A stretch of 64,000 nucleotides of DNA from Halisarca cf. caerulea (taxonomy: Eukaryota > Porifera > Demospongiae > Chondrillida > Halisarcidae), in assembly GCA_963170055.1 (NCBI GenBank), contig CAUJGJ010000332.1, positions 2,323,501-2,387,500 of the forward strand, in the 5' to 3' direction. The notes under the pieces are model-generated. The model had not been told where the DNA came from, searched no databases, and was given only the letters and a program-made list of their open reading frames with translations. The position numbers were made by a program, and so were the translations under genes. This document shows, piece by piece, positions 1 through 10,440 of the stretch. Positions within the stretch are counted from its first letter, which is position 1, and every line of letters begins with the position of its first letter.

Positions 1-260
1 GCTACAAGACAAAGTAGTTTAAGAACTTCATAAGCTCATGTCCTTAAAGAAATTAAAGGCACCGACGTTGAGGTATGGGTCCACAACACCAGTCTTTTTT
101 CGAATTAAGCTACAGGTCACCAGGAAGGCTCTATGGGTCTCATATCTCGCCACTGTGCTTGAATTGTTAGTGTCAGGTGCCTTTTGCAGGTTTTGAAGCA
201 GTATGTACATTTCTTAATGAAGAAAACTTTTATAGGCAAATCCCATACATTCGCCACATC
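1..260. repeat. Dispersed repeat, copy 1
   Basis: This stretch resembles 33600-33860: both share a block around 'ATGGGTCCACAACACCAGT' and a later block around 'AGGTGCCTTTxGCAGGTTTTG'. The two copies are clearly diverged. A third, weaker relative starts near 42485. No protein or terminal repeats are visible, so its class is unknown. Confidence 0.6.
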
Positions 261-264
261 AGCC

Positions 265-533
<269 letters not shown>

Positions 534-559
534 ACAATGTGCTGCACATGTGAGATGTA

Positions 560-1270
560 CGGTAGGGATCAAAAGAAGTTTACATTACGATCCACAATAC
601 GTGTGTATTACATACGTATTACTGTGCGCTATTACTCTGCGTAATAACAGAGAATACCGTAATTATGTAGTATAATTACGTAGCGCAACTTTGTTCTGTT
701 GTGCCTTTAGGAAGTCTTCCTGTGCTCTTTAAACATTGGTTAAACTTCGACTTTGTTTTTAGTATGTCTTTGAACAGGCGTTGACCAACCTACGTGGAAA
801 TTTCTTGGCCAATGTCGCAACTTTCTAGTTCGATAAGTCACACATCAAGACGGAAATGTTCTCTTTTTCTGACCAAAACACTAAACCACGCGTTCTCCTT
901 AGCAAAATGGGAATGATCTTGGAGATATAAGCTTATGGCTACATATGTAGGTAGGCTACGAGCTGATAACGAGCGAAAATACCCGTCTGCTCCACGGGCT
1001 TCTTTAGTGTCTTCTGAAGAGTCATAATCAACATCGATTGCAATTTTCCTTGATTTCAAAGACTTTGAAACTAAGTAAGAAGACTCAGTGAACGATATTT
1101 CCAAGGTCACCGCTACGGCCATTTTGTCATTGGTCAACATTATAAAATATGCACGCACCTAATATTAGTGCGCGTGACTCGTTGGCAATATAAAATTACG
1201 TATTCCTAAATACTGCGTAAAACGATGCGTATTACTATTACGAAATGTAAACTTTTTTTGATCCCTACCG
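560..1270. mobile_element. 711-bp TIR element flanked by TA
   Basis: The left end CGGTAGGGATCAAAA is repeated inverted at the right end (TTTTTGATCCCTACCG), and both ends abut TA. This matches the TA target duplication of Tc1/mariner-type non-autonomous elements. The subterminal parts contain several short TACGTATTAC-like direct and inverted repeats. A 106-codon minus-strand frame (838-1158) fills the middle; I do not recognise it and cannot say whether it is coding. Confidence 0.8.
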
Positions 1271-1636
1271 TAGGAATTTGTACAGTGCTCATCTAGCCTT
1301 ATGCCCATCTTGCCCTTTGCCCACCTAACCCTGCACTGGTTTCGCAAATTACCCTTGTTACATGGGTTTTTGGAGGATCCTTTTTGCACAGTCAGGTATC
1401 AGGTTATCTGGTTATCAGGTATTCTTATTTAATCTGGGGAACCTTTAGCCAGAGGCTACTATAAGTGGCACCCAGAAAAGAAAAGAGGACAAAGAGAAAA
1501 ACACAAAAGAAACAAGGAGGAAGTACAAAGATTTCAAAAAAATAAGATGCAGCAACAAAAATCAAATGAGAGAACATGCAGAATTTCAAAACAATAATAA
1601 ATATTCAATCAGGTTTTGGGGATTTAATAGCCATTG

Positions 1637-3472
1637 TCAATGAAATAAGGTGATTGGTGTGATCTTTAGTGCAAACAGACCACACATTGTCACAATAGTC
1701 AAATAAGGGGAGGATGTATGATTTAAGGTAGAGAAGAAGAAGAGGCCTAGAGAGAAACCAAGAGAGGCGACGTAGAAGGTTGAGACTACGAGTAACCTTG
1801 TTACAAACAACCTCAATATGATCACCCCAGGATAAGGTATCATTAACTACTACTCCAAGAAATTTGAACTTTTGAACCTGCTCAATGTCTACAGTTTCTA
1901 CTTTGAGAGCTAATTTGTCACTAACCTTTTTTTCTTGCAGAGTGTATCAACATGCTTTTGGTTTTGGAGATGTTTAGTTTTAGGCCATTTTGTTGTAACC
2001 ACAAATTTGCTACAGTGCTGATCATAATTAATGATACCAAAAAATACATGTGACACCTTTGAGTGTACACTAGTGTACACGCGCATGTAAATTCCACACA
2101 TGCACTAATCAGCAACACATTAACACCGTCGAATTGTTAAAATTTTGCTCATTTTCAGCTCGAAAAGCTGTCAAACCTTAGACTTTGTAAAGCGTCAGGG
2201 TTCAAACCATTTTATTCTGTCCAAAAATGAACAGCGTTGTCAAAGAACAAGATTTTTGTCTAGCTGGATCGACATTGGTGGAGACTAACGCATGAATGTG
2301 ACACATTGCCAACAAAGAAAATATCAAAGTTGGAGTTTTCGGTAAAGCCAAATTCAATGTAATAATCTACAGAGCAGCCGTCCTTGACCTACTTAAGCCA
2401 TATATCTGCTTTCTAATCATAGCCTTGGTTGTTTAAGTCTCGCGTCGCGATACTAGGTCATTTTAAGGCCTTTTTCATTTCATTTGCCAGCTACTTCGCT
2501 TCTGTGTTTAAAAATACGATTCTATGACGAAAGTAAGCTGACAAACGAGCAGGTATTTTTCTTCGAACTTCATAAAATCATAGATACGGTGTGCGATTTG
2601 ACCTTCCAACTTGACAATTGATGCGTGTACACTCGTGTACACGGGTGTTAAATGCGTGTATGGAGGTCTATTGATTATAATCATCACTGTAAATCAAGAG
2701 TGAGTTTGAGAGAGGAGTTTAGTTCCTGAATATTGTCATTAACTAGGAAAATGTTTGTGTCATCTGCAAAAAGTACGGTAGAATTTGATGGAAGAACAGA
2801 AGGCAGGTCATCTATAAAAGCAGAAGAAAGGGTTGGGCCTAGTGTGGAGCCTTGCAGAACCCCATTGGTAGGGAAGCAAAGGGAGGAATACTCATTTTCA
2901 ACACGGGTTTGATGACATCAGTTAGAGAGATAAGACTTAAACCAGGTAATCGTGGAAAGAGACAAACTGAGGTGAGAGAGTTTCAAGAGAAGCAAAATCG
3001 TGATTTACAGTGTCAAAAGCCTAGGAGATGTCTAAAAACACTACTCCCGCATATTTCTTGTTATCAAGCGCTTTATACCATTGGTTAAGGCAAAAAAGAA
3101 GAGATTCTGTAGACTGATTTTGTCGAAAGCCAGATTGAAATGGGAATAAAAGATCATTTAGGTTTAAATGTGAAGAAAGTTGTTGTTGGACATGTTTTTC
3201 AAGAAGTTTACTGGTAACAAGAAGAAGAGAGATGGGACGATAGTTTGAAAGAGTGGTTCGATCACCTGATTTATGTAATGGAACAATAGAAGCACATTTC
3301 CAAGCATTTGGAAAGGTTGAGGAAGCAATGGAAGAATTATAATCAAGCAAAGGGGATCACAGATGACAGAGCGAGCATCAAGTAAGACAGAAGAAGGGAT
3401 ATTATCAACACCGGTAGCACATTTACATTTATGAGTAGTAAGAGTATCCTTTACCAAATCTAGGGTGGTCAT
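1637..3472 (-). pseudogene. Reverse transcriptase region of the LINE
   Basis: The order on the minus strand is: CKCATGVDNIPSSVL (about 3420), SNYRPISLL with KLLEKHV (about 3250), FPFQSGFRQNQST (about 3130), then an 'ADDTNIFLVND'-type active-site region near 2760, and the thumb segment WLQQNGLKLNISKTKSM (about 1990) with LFDYCDNVW (about 1690). These are standard LINE RT landmarks. The parts lie in different frames, and the nested element separates LTLDL from ANLWLQQ, which would otherwise join cleanly. Confidence 0.85.
2013..2689. mobile_element. 677-bp TIR element nested in the LINE
   Basis: The ends CAGTG...CACTG are flanked by TA on both sides (2011-2012, 2690-2691). The terminal inverted repeats run about 75 bp with interruptions and include a palindrome GTGTACACxxGTGTACAC near each end. 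Removing the element and one TA restores an uninterrupted LINE reading frame across the site. This is direct evidence of a secondary Tc1/mariner-type insertion. No transposase is visible, so it is non-autonomous. Confidence 0.88.
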
Positions 3473-4469
3473 AGAGAGATTGAAGATTGGAGGGGTACAA
3501 GGTTAAGGAGGGGGTGGAGAGTCAGAACTAGGGGCAAAATTAGAAGAGCTAACAGATGCAAAGTGATTGTTAAGTGTATTTGCTATTGTGACAGTATCGC
3601 TGTTAAAGGATAACCATGCACTAGAAGGAGACGAGGATGTAGCAAGCTTTAGAGTATTCCATATTGCTGAAGGTTGTGCATTTTTAAAATAGTCTATGAA
3701 AATAATCATATTTTGCTTTACGTTGAAGCCAGGTTACAAGGTTATGTTGTGCTCTGTAGATATTTTTGGAAGCAGGGGATGGGTTTCGGCGGTAGAAACA
3801 AAAAGCCTATCACATCTATCCATTTCATCTCAATAGATTTAGTAATCCATGGTGTTGGGTTCTTTTTTACTCTTACTGTTTTGTTAGGTGCATGCATATC
3901 AAGAACTTCAGAAAATAGTTTATTAAAGATGTCTTCTTTTTCACTGGGGTCATCAAAAAGATATATTACATGCCATGGTGCTATTTTAAGATCATCTATA
4001 AACTTCTGTTGCAAAGATGTTTTAAAGGAGCAATGGGTAATCAAGATCAGAGGAGGTTTAGGAACTAAAAGCTTAAGTTCAAGAAGGATTGGTAGGTGGT
4101 CGGAGAAGGGGGATTAAAGAACTAGGGATTTAGCAATTGGAATGTCTGAAGATGTGACAAAAAGGTCTAAAATGGCATTCAAGGCATCAGAAAAGTGTGT
4201 TGGTTCAGAGATCAATTGACAGAGAAGGTGAGAAGTTAAGAAATATTGGAAGTTTTCTGCAAATGGTTTGGTGGTACTGGACAAATCAATGTTTAAATCT
4301 CCACACGCAATTAGATTTTTTTAGAAGTAGCATGGATTCAATATTATCACAGATATTCTGGACGGATATCTCTGAGAACTAGTACTAGGAGGTTGATAAA
4401 AGCAGCCTAGGGCAAAAGATGAGCACGGTGAAGTTACAGAAACCCACAAAAACCCAGCACCATTAGAAA

Positions 4470-4937
4470 TCAGGGAACAACATACGTGATCAGCACAGTA
4501 TATTCCTGCACCACCCACACAGCGATTACAATCTGAACGAAACAAACAAAGCCAGGAAGGGATATCTCTTTATCATCAATAGCAGAATCTAACCAGGTTT
4601 CAGACAGTGCAAGAACGTCAGGTCGATGCGAAGAAACAAGTGCAGTAACACCATCAAAGTGGCGGGGCGGACTTCGGGTGTTCACATGGACTATGGTGAG
4701 TTGGGACTTCTTCATCTTCTTCGCAGCAAGCTCCATTGGTCCAGGGTTTCTCTTGACATCTCCAGTACAAAGCAATGGGATGTTTCGTCCATATGGTGAC
4801 TTGCGAAAGAACGAAATCACCCATAGACTCCTTCTCCATTCGCGAACGTGCAAAAAAAGCGTCATCGTCTTGTATTCAACATGATAGGGAAGGAGAAAAT
4901 AGAGAGAATGCATCATCACCAATAGAGCAACTAACAT
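4470..4937 (-). pseudogene. LINE endonuclease domain with 2A-like motif
   Basis: This 155-codon frame is the 5' part of the LINE ORF. Residues 59-67 read GDVKRNPGP, directly before the endonuclease start (VHVNTRSPPRHFD, then DVLALSETWLD). That is the position where many APE-type LINEs of aquatic animals carry a 2A-like translation-skipping motif (consensus DxExNPGP). Here the conserved Glu is Lys, so activity is doubtful. A frameshift near 4540 moves the endonuclease into another frame (FRSDCNRCVGGAGIYCAD..., 4321-4545). Confidence 0.8.
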
Positions 4938-4989
4938 AATATTAAGCTAAAACTAACAATAAGATGCAGAATAATGGAGAAAAGAACAA

Positions 4990-6140
4990 ACCTTACTGAG
5001 AGATTTTACTTGCGCGCCGCCATTTTTTCTCCACCAAAATGATGAAATGATGTGTAAGTGACAGTCCTACATCAATCCTACATCCTTTTACCACTTTCAA
5101 TTGTTTTGAAAGAAGGATCCTCCGAAAACTCTTGAAACAGTCTTTGGCCACCTTCTTATTTAGTGCATATAATGTACATGTATATATTGCTTGCATGCTG
5201 ATCATGTTGTGTTGGAAATGTGAGTCTTTTCTCTAACAATCATTGCACCCTAGTTGGAGTTGTATCAGAACCCTTTATATTCAGACAAGATGCACCAACA
5301 TGTGAGTAGAATAACATTATATGTATTCATTGTGTTTTACATTGAATGTTAATTATAAATATAACACAACCGTTCCTGACTTTAAGGTGTTGTTCCCCTT
5401 AACTGGAATACGTCATTTGCATTTCTGGACTGGTTATTACATCAGATGGAATCCAAGAATGAGACCTCAGGTTAGTCCACTTTGCTGCAGTATCTACATT
5501 AATTTTGTGGTTACTAATTGCCTGCTTCTCAATTTTTCTTCTGCACGGTTCTCAAACCATACACTCTACACCAATGTATTAAAACAGTCTTTTTTGATCG
5601 ATTTGACGGATGTTTCATTTTATTTAACAGATATTTTATTGCATTAACAGAAACGCCTATTAGCTCAAGTTTGGAGTAATTTCAAAGTAGGCAAACGTTT
5701 CTCAGTATTTTCATTTTGAATACTCTCCTTCATCCTTGGACAAAGGACACCTCTTTACATGGTATTAGACCATAGATACGTTTAGAGTATATATCTATGA
5801 TTAGACCATGGCTGAAACCCTTGCACCATGTAGGTACCAAAAAAGATACATAGGTAAAAGTTTCATCCACCATTTGCATTACTCTTTACTCCATTCCACT
5901 AAACCTTCAGCAAATGTGGTTGGCTTTGGTTCTAAACAAAGGGGTTAAAAAGTTGCATGTGAACTTCTCTTCATGTCTGACTTTGCCAATGGAAGATGTA
6001 CCTTGATATCTCAAACAAATTCTGTGTGAATTCTCATGCAAGTGTCTATGAACCTATAAGGAAAGTGATAGTATCCGAAAATATATGTTATAAGAATTTT
6101 TACACAGTGTATTTATAGAGGTTATGTAGTGGGCAGTACC
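4990..6140. other. No gene seen; one diverged repeat
   Basis: No convincing coding region or TIR element. Positions 5875-5990 resemble 14540-14640 (shared 'TTCCACTAAACxxTCAGC', 'GTTCTAAACAAAGG' and 'GTGAACTTCTC'), so part of this stretch is an old dispersed repeat. A CATAGATACG...TATCTATG inverted pair lies at about 5770-5795. Confidence 0.5.
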
Positions 6141-6144
6141 AGCA

Positions 6145-6309
<165 letters not shown>

Positions 6310-6868
6310 CCGTATTTGTTCGAATAAAAGCCGGGCTCTAATAGAAGCCGGGGTTCGAATACACGCCAGGTACTCCAGCGATTTTACGAACTGTTTTTTC
6401 CACTTCGAGATACGGTTTTCGGGTACGAATGTCACGACAGTGTATTTACGATTAACAGAAGGTCAGCTATGTCAAAGAGAAAGCCACACGATGTCAAATT
6501 CAAGTTCAAAGCGATAGAATGTATGAAAAAGACCACTAAAGAAGCAGCTAACAACATCATCCTCTATTTGAACAGAAACAGAGTGCTGGTCGGTCTCTGC
6601 TCTCACCTAAAGTTGTTTTCAAACAAAGGATGTCCAAGCAGATTTGTACATGTAGTGCTCTCTAATGACGCTTTCCTTTTTGAAAGTGAACAACAGTCTT
6701 TTAGCAGCAATTTTCCTATTATTATTTCCTGTAGAAATAGAAGCCGGGCTTGAATAAAGGCCGGGCTCGAATGGAGGCCGGGTCTAAACCTTCCGGAAGG
6801 AAATAGAGGCCGGGTCTAAATCTTCCAGAAGGAAATAGAGGCCAGGGCTTCTATTCGAACAAACACGG
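6310..6868. mobile_element. 559-bp pogo-like MITE
   Basis: The terminal inverted repeats begin CCGTATTTGTTCGAATA and are flanked by TA. The right third contains tandem copies of a ~33-bp unit with 'GAAATAGAGGCCGGGTCTAAA'-like text. The internal ORF (6469-6753) starts like a pogo/Tigger-type transposase, which agrees with the TA target duplication. The element is far too short to encode a full transposase. Confidence 0.85.
6469..6753 (+). pseudogene. Remnant of pogo-type transposase N-terminus
   Basis: The first ~27 residues (MSKRKPHDVKFKFKAIECM, then KKTTKEAA) look like the N-terminal helix-turn-helix found in pogo/Tigger-like transposases and derived DNA-binding proteins. The rest of the 94 codons shows no DDE catalytic region. 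It lies wholly inside the TIR element at 6310-6868, so it is read as a leftover of the autonomous parent. The family call rests on pattern recognition only. Confidence 0.5.
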
Positions 6869-6879
6869 TAATATAGATG

Positions 6880-7090
6880 TGAAGGAATGTCTTGTAATAG
6901 AGAATTTATATAATAGTTATAGAGAAGTATAAATTTATACTGGAATGAGTTATAGGAATGGTTTTCAAATCAATGGCGAAATATGGCAATTCTTTTCAAA
7001 ACAATTCTCCCGTTATATATATACAATAAACATTATGTTCAATAAATGTTTAGCTGTGCACTTACCCTTCAACGCTTTGCAAGTGATTTG
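6880..7090. repeat. Repeat shared in inverse orientation with 60.46-60.63 kb
   Basis: This stretch (AGAGAATTTATATAATAG, AATGAGTTATAGGAATGG, TTGCAAGTGATTTGAGTG) is matched as a reverse complement at 60455-60625. In this copy the repeat continues into the TIR element at 7095. In the other copy the two flanks are almost adjacent. Confidence 0.75.
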
Positions 7091-7094
7091 AGTG

Positions 7095-8025
7095 TGTGGG
7101 GCGGCAGCTAGTCTGGTGTAGCTGACCCAATCTCGCTCGGCCATTTTCGGGAACTGATGTCACCGGGCGAGCGAGAAAGGGTCCGGTGTGGTGGCATATC
7201 TATTTCTTTTCCACAGCATGGAGAATCAGACGCCCAATCAGATTGCAGATTGTATGGTCAACGTGTTTTACCACGTGCAATATTTGGCTCTCAATTTGTT
7301 TCAGGTGATTCGAAGCTGATTCAAGCGTCGTAGGACTTTCATGGCCTTTTAAGCGTCATGCCACCAAACAATCTGAATTGATTTAATTTGATTGTGTGTG
7401 TGAGCGAGTGTGTGGGATACTGGGGGCCCTAGTAGTAACCGCAGGCTAATGGCCACCCAGTTAAAATAAGAAATAAGAACTATGTGTGTGTTACAGAGAT
7501 CCTCGACAATTACCACGCTACTGAGAGAATTCAGTAGTCTTGTTTTCTTCTGCACAGTTTCTAGTAAGCACAGCCAGCAATCATTGGGCCTCGATATTGA
7601 AAACTATGGAGATATGGCCAAACGTTTCAAATTGAGAATTTTGTATTGTCGACGAAGGCCATAATACCCCCGATTACCCTAGATAGGCTCGAGTGCACCG
7701 AAGGGTTTCAGTTTACCTTGCGAAAAAGGCCATGATGATAAAGGAAAGTATAGCCAAACACTTGCCAACGAAGGGTATATGCTTTAATGCACCAAAGGAT
7801 TTCATTTTGCCTTGCGATAACTGAAATAGCTCCTGTTCTGCTATGCACACAAATGCATAATAATATGCGTCTGTATAATTATGTCATTGATAACCCCACC
7901 CCTATGGAACAGAAATGGGTACGTCACCACACCAGACCCTTTCTCGCTCGCCGGTGATGTCAGTCCATGAAAATGGCTGAGGAGATTGGGTCGGCTACGC
8001 CAGACTAGGTGGCAGCCCCCACGAG
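7095..8025. mobile_element. ~930-bp element with ~120-bp inverted repeats
   Basis: The left arm (GGCAGCTAGTCTGGTGTAGC ... GAGCGAGAAAGGGTCCGGTG) recurs inverted at 7905-8025 (CACCAGACCCTTTCTCGCTC ... GCCAGACTAGGTGGCAGCC). The interior (7210-7900) has no clear protein. It contains two loose copies of a 'GCACCxAAGGxTTTCA' segment about 100 bp apart. The site at 60440-60480 looks like an unoccupied version of the same target. Confidence 0.78.
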
Positions 8026-8229
8026 TTTATAACTCAAATTACTTATTATCTGCCATTTTGAGTGGCACAGGGCTTTAGAATAGGTAAAAGTTTGTTGTGC
8101 AGTTGGCTGTACTAATCATTACATCAAAGGTACTGAAGTTCATTTTTACTGTTTTCTGGAGGAGGATTCAGAGTGAAGAGCAAAGTGGGTGGCTGCTATG
8201 GGGCAAAAGAATTGGTTGCTTGAGCACAC

Positions 8230-8424
8230 TTGTGGATGTTTAGCATTCATTTTGTTTCAGGGGAAGAGAGCCACGATGTGCTCCCTCCTGATTACATACT
8301 GTCTTTATTAGCCCACACACAAACTTCAATCAAACGAAAGTACACTAGGGTTATGAAACAATTTGAAAAAGCTTCAGAAATGAAGCAGAGAAGAATTGAA
8401 AACAGTGAAAGACAGGATTTGTGA
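8230..8424 (+). pseudogene. THAP-domain fragment
   Basis: The frame contains SIHFVSGEESHDVLPPDYI, which matches the C-terminal half of a THAP zinc-binding DNA-binding domain (usual form: C-x-x-HF...DPLxPDYVPS). A basic, probably helical stretch follows (IKRKYTRVMKQFEKASEMKQ), then a stop. The first half of the THAP domain with the first Cys pair is not found in frame upstream. THAP domains occur in P-element, Kolobok and related transposases and in host proteins. A TE origin is likelier here because TE remnants lie on both sides. Confidence 0.6.
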
Positions 8425-8429
8425 TATCG

Positions 8430-9144
8430 TTGCTACAACTTTCTGGCGTCAGGAATGGTAGCAGATACTGTGAGCCCCACATGGGCACTTTTACCATGAC
8501 AGATCTGTCAATGGCATCATTGGGGGAGCAGGAAACAGAACAGCAGAATCTTGAGGTTTGTATGTAGAAACTACCAAGGAGAATGAAAACCTGATGAGAT
8601 GCACAGAAGGACACCAGTGCTATAGACAAAGTAATTGTAATCTGCTCAGCATTGTGTAACTGCTGTGAGTCTATTGTTTCGTTCAATTGAATAATAAACA
8701 TTGTCAAGTCATTAATTTTGAATAATTATTGTCATTATATATAAAGTCTTACTGGTCATGATATGATAGTACAATGCATATATCATGTAATTAAGAAAAT
8801 GGTGTAAATTTGCCTTTCTTTTTCTTTCAGTATTTTGGGCAAAACCATCTACCCTTTGGTATTTCATACAGGTGCAGCCATGAAACCACACTATACTGCA
8901 TTTTTCATCATCACAGGCAGTCATTTCACCCACTTCTCCCTTCCTGCAGTAGCACTACAGACCCCTTCTATCCACAAGTTCAATGCTCTACAAATGCTCA
9001 GCTTGAGTTGGCTCAGGGGTAGGAGTGTTCAAAGATATTGGTTCTTTTGAGTACCACTTGCCCAGCAGCTCCAAAGCATGCCAAGCTCGATGAAATGCTT
9101 GAACTGTTCTAAAGCTATGGAAATGAATGACTCATCTAGGTATA
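8430..9144. other. No recognised gene
   Basis: Short unrelated frames only. A frame at 8497-8560 (MTDLSMASLGEQETEQQNL) may belong to the THAP fragment after a frame change, but nothing confirms it. Confidence 0.4.
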
Positions 9145-9362
9145 CCATATACGTAGGTGCTAATTTTCATGGGACTTTATTTCGCGAATTTCGCGAATGA
9201 GCCTGTATTTGTGAAAATTAAATTGTGAATATTTGGTAGGTACATAGAACATTTGTCTAAGATATAGTGAGGACTGGTCCATTCACAAAACTAAAATTGC
9301 GAATTACAGCCAAGTTTTTCGTTTGCAAAATATACGTTCCACAAGCATTAGCGCCTATACGG
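9145..9362. mobile_element. 218-bp MITE
   Basis: The ends read ACCATATACGTAGGTGCTAAT (left) and, as reverse complement, ACCGTATAGGCGCTAAT (right), flanked by TA. A second terminus of the same family lies at 20089 (ACCGTACAGATGCCAAT ... TATATTTTGCA), and both share 'GGACCAGTC' internally. It cuts off the 3' end of the YqaJ remnant next to it. Confidence 0.7.
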
Positions 9363-10440
9363 TATGCGCTGTAATGTATAATGAGCTCCCCTTCCCACCA
9401 CACAACGAAGTCACAATAATGGGTACCAGACAAATTGAACTGTGCCTGAACTTGAAAAGTAATAAACGTGGTACACACTCAGCATAACCTTTCCGTCTTC
9501 TTTTTTTCAAGAAAGTATGTTGATTCACTTGACTTGTCCAGAAACATGGTGTTGTGGCATGAATACGGGCATTTGATTTCGACAATTCCACATCCACAAC
9601 ATTTGCAATTGACTATTCCATCCGGCAATGCACCCACAAAGGGATAGGAAATGTGGACGAATAATCCATTGTTGGAATAGAAAACTCGGTGTACTGGTCA
9701 TGTGCAAGATTTTGAGATTTTGAAGACTTTATTATTGATTGCAATGGCTGTGCAACATTAATGCAAACAGCTGCCTTGAGCTGAGATGCAGTTACCCGAC
9801 CTGCTCTTTACTGGAACCACAGTTTTGATTGTGCTTGTGGTTTCTCTTCTATATGCTTGGCTAACTCTGGAAGATGGTGTATGAATTGAACACTTCTTCA
9901 CACAGACACAAAAGTTCAGGATATCTCAAAGATAGATGTTCTTTCTTGAAAAGATCAGTGAGAAGGCTTGGGAGGACACCACTTGCACATAATGGTACAT
10001 ATGGATCTGAATATCCAGGGGCAAGAGAAAGCAAACAGGTTTATATACCAACCTTTGATAAATTCTTGTAAAGTTCATTGAGCTCTTGGTCTAATGGAAG
10101 TGCCGTTGTTTCATTAGATCTTGAGGTTGAAAACCCATCACCCGGCTCACTCCTTTTCCATTTCATTTGAGGCTTACTGTAGTAAAATCATTGCCAGCTA
10201 GTTCTGAGCATGGCAAATTTGTAAAGGAAGGTGGAAGTCAGGAACAAGGTAAAAAAAGTGCTCGTCATCAGTTTCTGCTGCTGAGTGTCTCTTTCCAGAG
10301 TGAAAGAAGTGCAACTATATGTGAGCAAGCTTCCCCCAACCCACCATGCAATCACAATGTGTGCACACTATTATTGTTCCTTCTGTTTTTGCAGCTACCC
10401 AAGGTTTAGTATAGGAGTAGCTGATAGCCACTGTGAATGA
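9363..10440 (-). pseudogene. Broken SWIM - YqaJ nuclease gene
   Basis: The minus-strand pieces line up as one protein family. A SWIM-type zinc motif (about 10415-10325: CTHCDCMVG then, after a frame change, GEACSHIVALL) is followed by LSLAPGYSDPYVP with SGVLPSLLTDLF (about 10030-9950), SKLWFQ-stop-RAGRVTASQLKAA (about 9820-9770), GIVEIKCPYSCHNTMFLD (about 9590-9540) and YCDFVVWWEGELI (about 9410-9370). EIKCP and RAGRVTAS are hallmarks of YqaJ-like (lambda exonuclease fold) domains. An in-frame TAA and at least two frameshifts make it a pseudogene. In invertebrate genomes such SWIM-YqaJ genes are numerous and repeat-like. The MITE at 9145 truncates it. Confidence 0.75.

Larger units (their letters stand above)
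1390..4940 (-). mobile_element. CR1/L2-like LINE, broken copy
   Basis: Read on the minus strand, this is an apurinic-type endonuclease domain (about 4940-4300) followed by a linker (about 4050-3500), a reverse transcriptase (about 3470-1640) and a 3' tail. The 3' tail (about 1390-1500) is shared with the truncated copy at 31.2 kb. Several frameshifts and stops break the ORF, and a 677-bp element sits inside the RT at 2013-2689. The tail ends in short CAGGTATC-type repeats, as CR1/L2 elements often do. The exact 5' end is not defined. Confidence 0.88.

Noticed and set aside
3674..4117. 147-codon plus-strand ORF
   Set aside because: Antisense shadow of the LINE linker/RT region, whose minus-strand frame has recognisable motifs.
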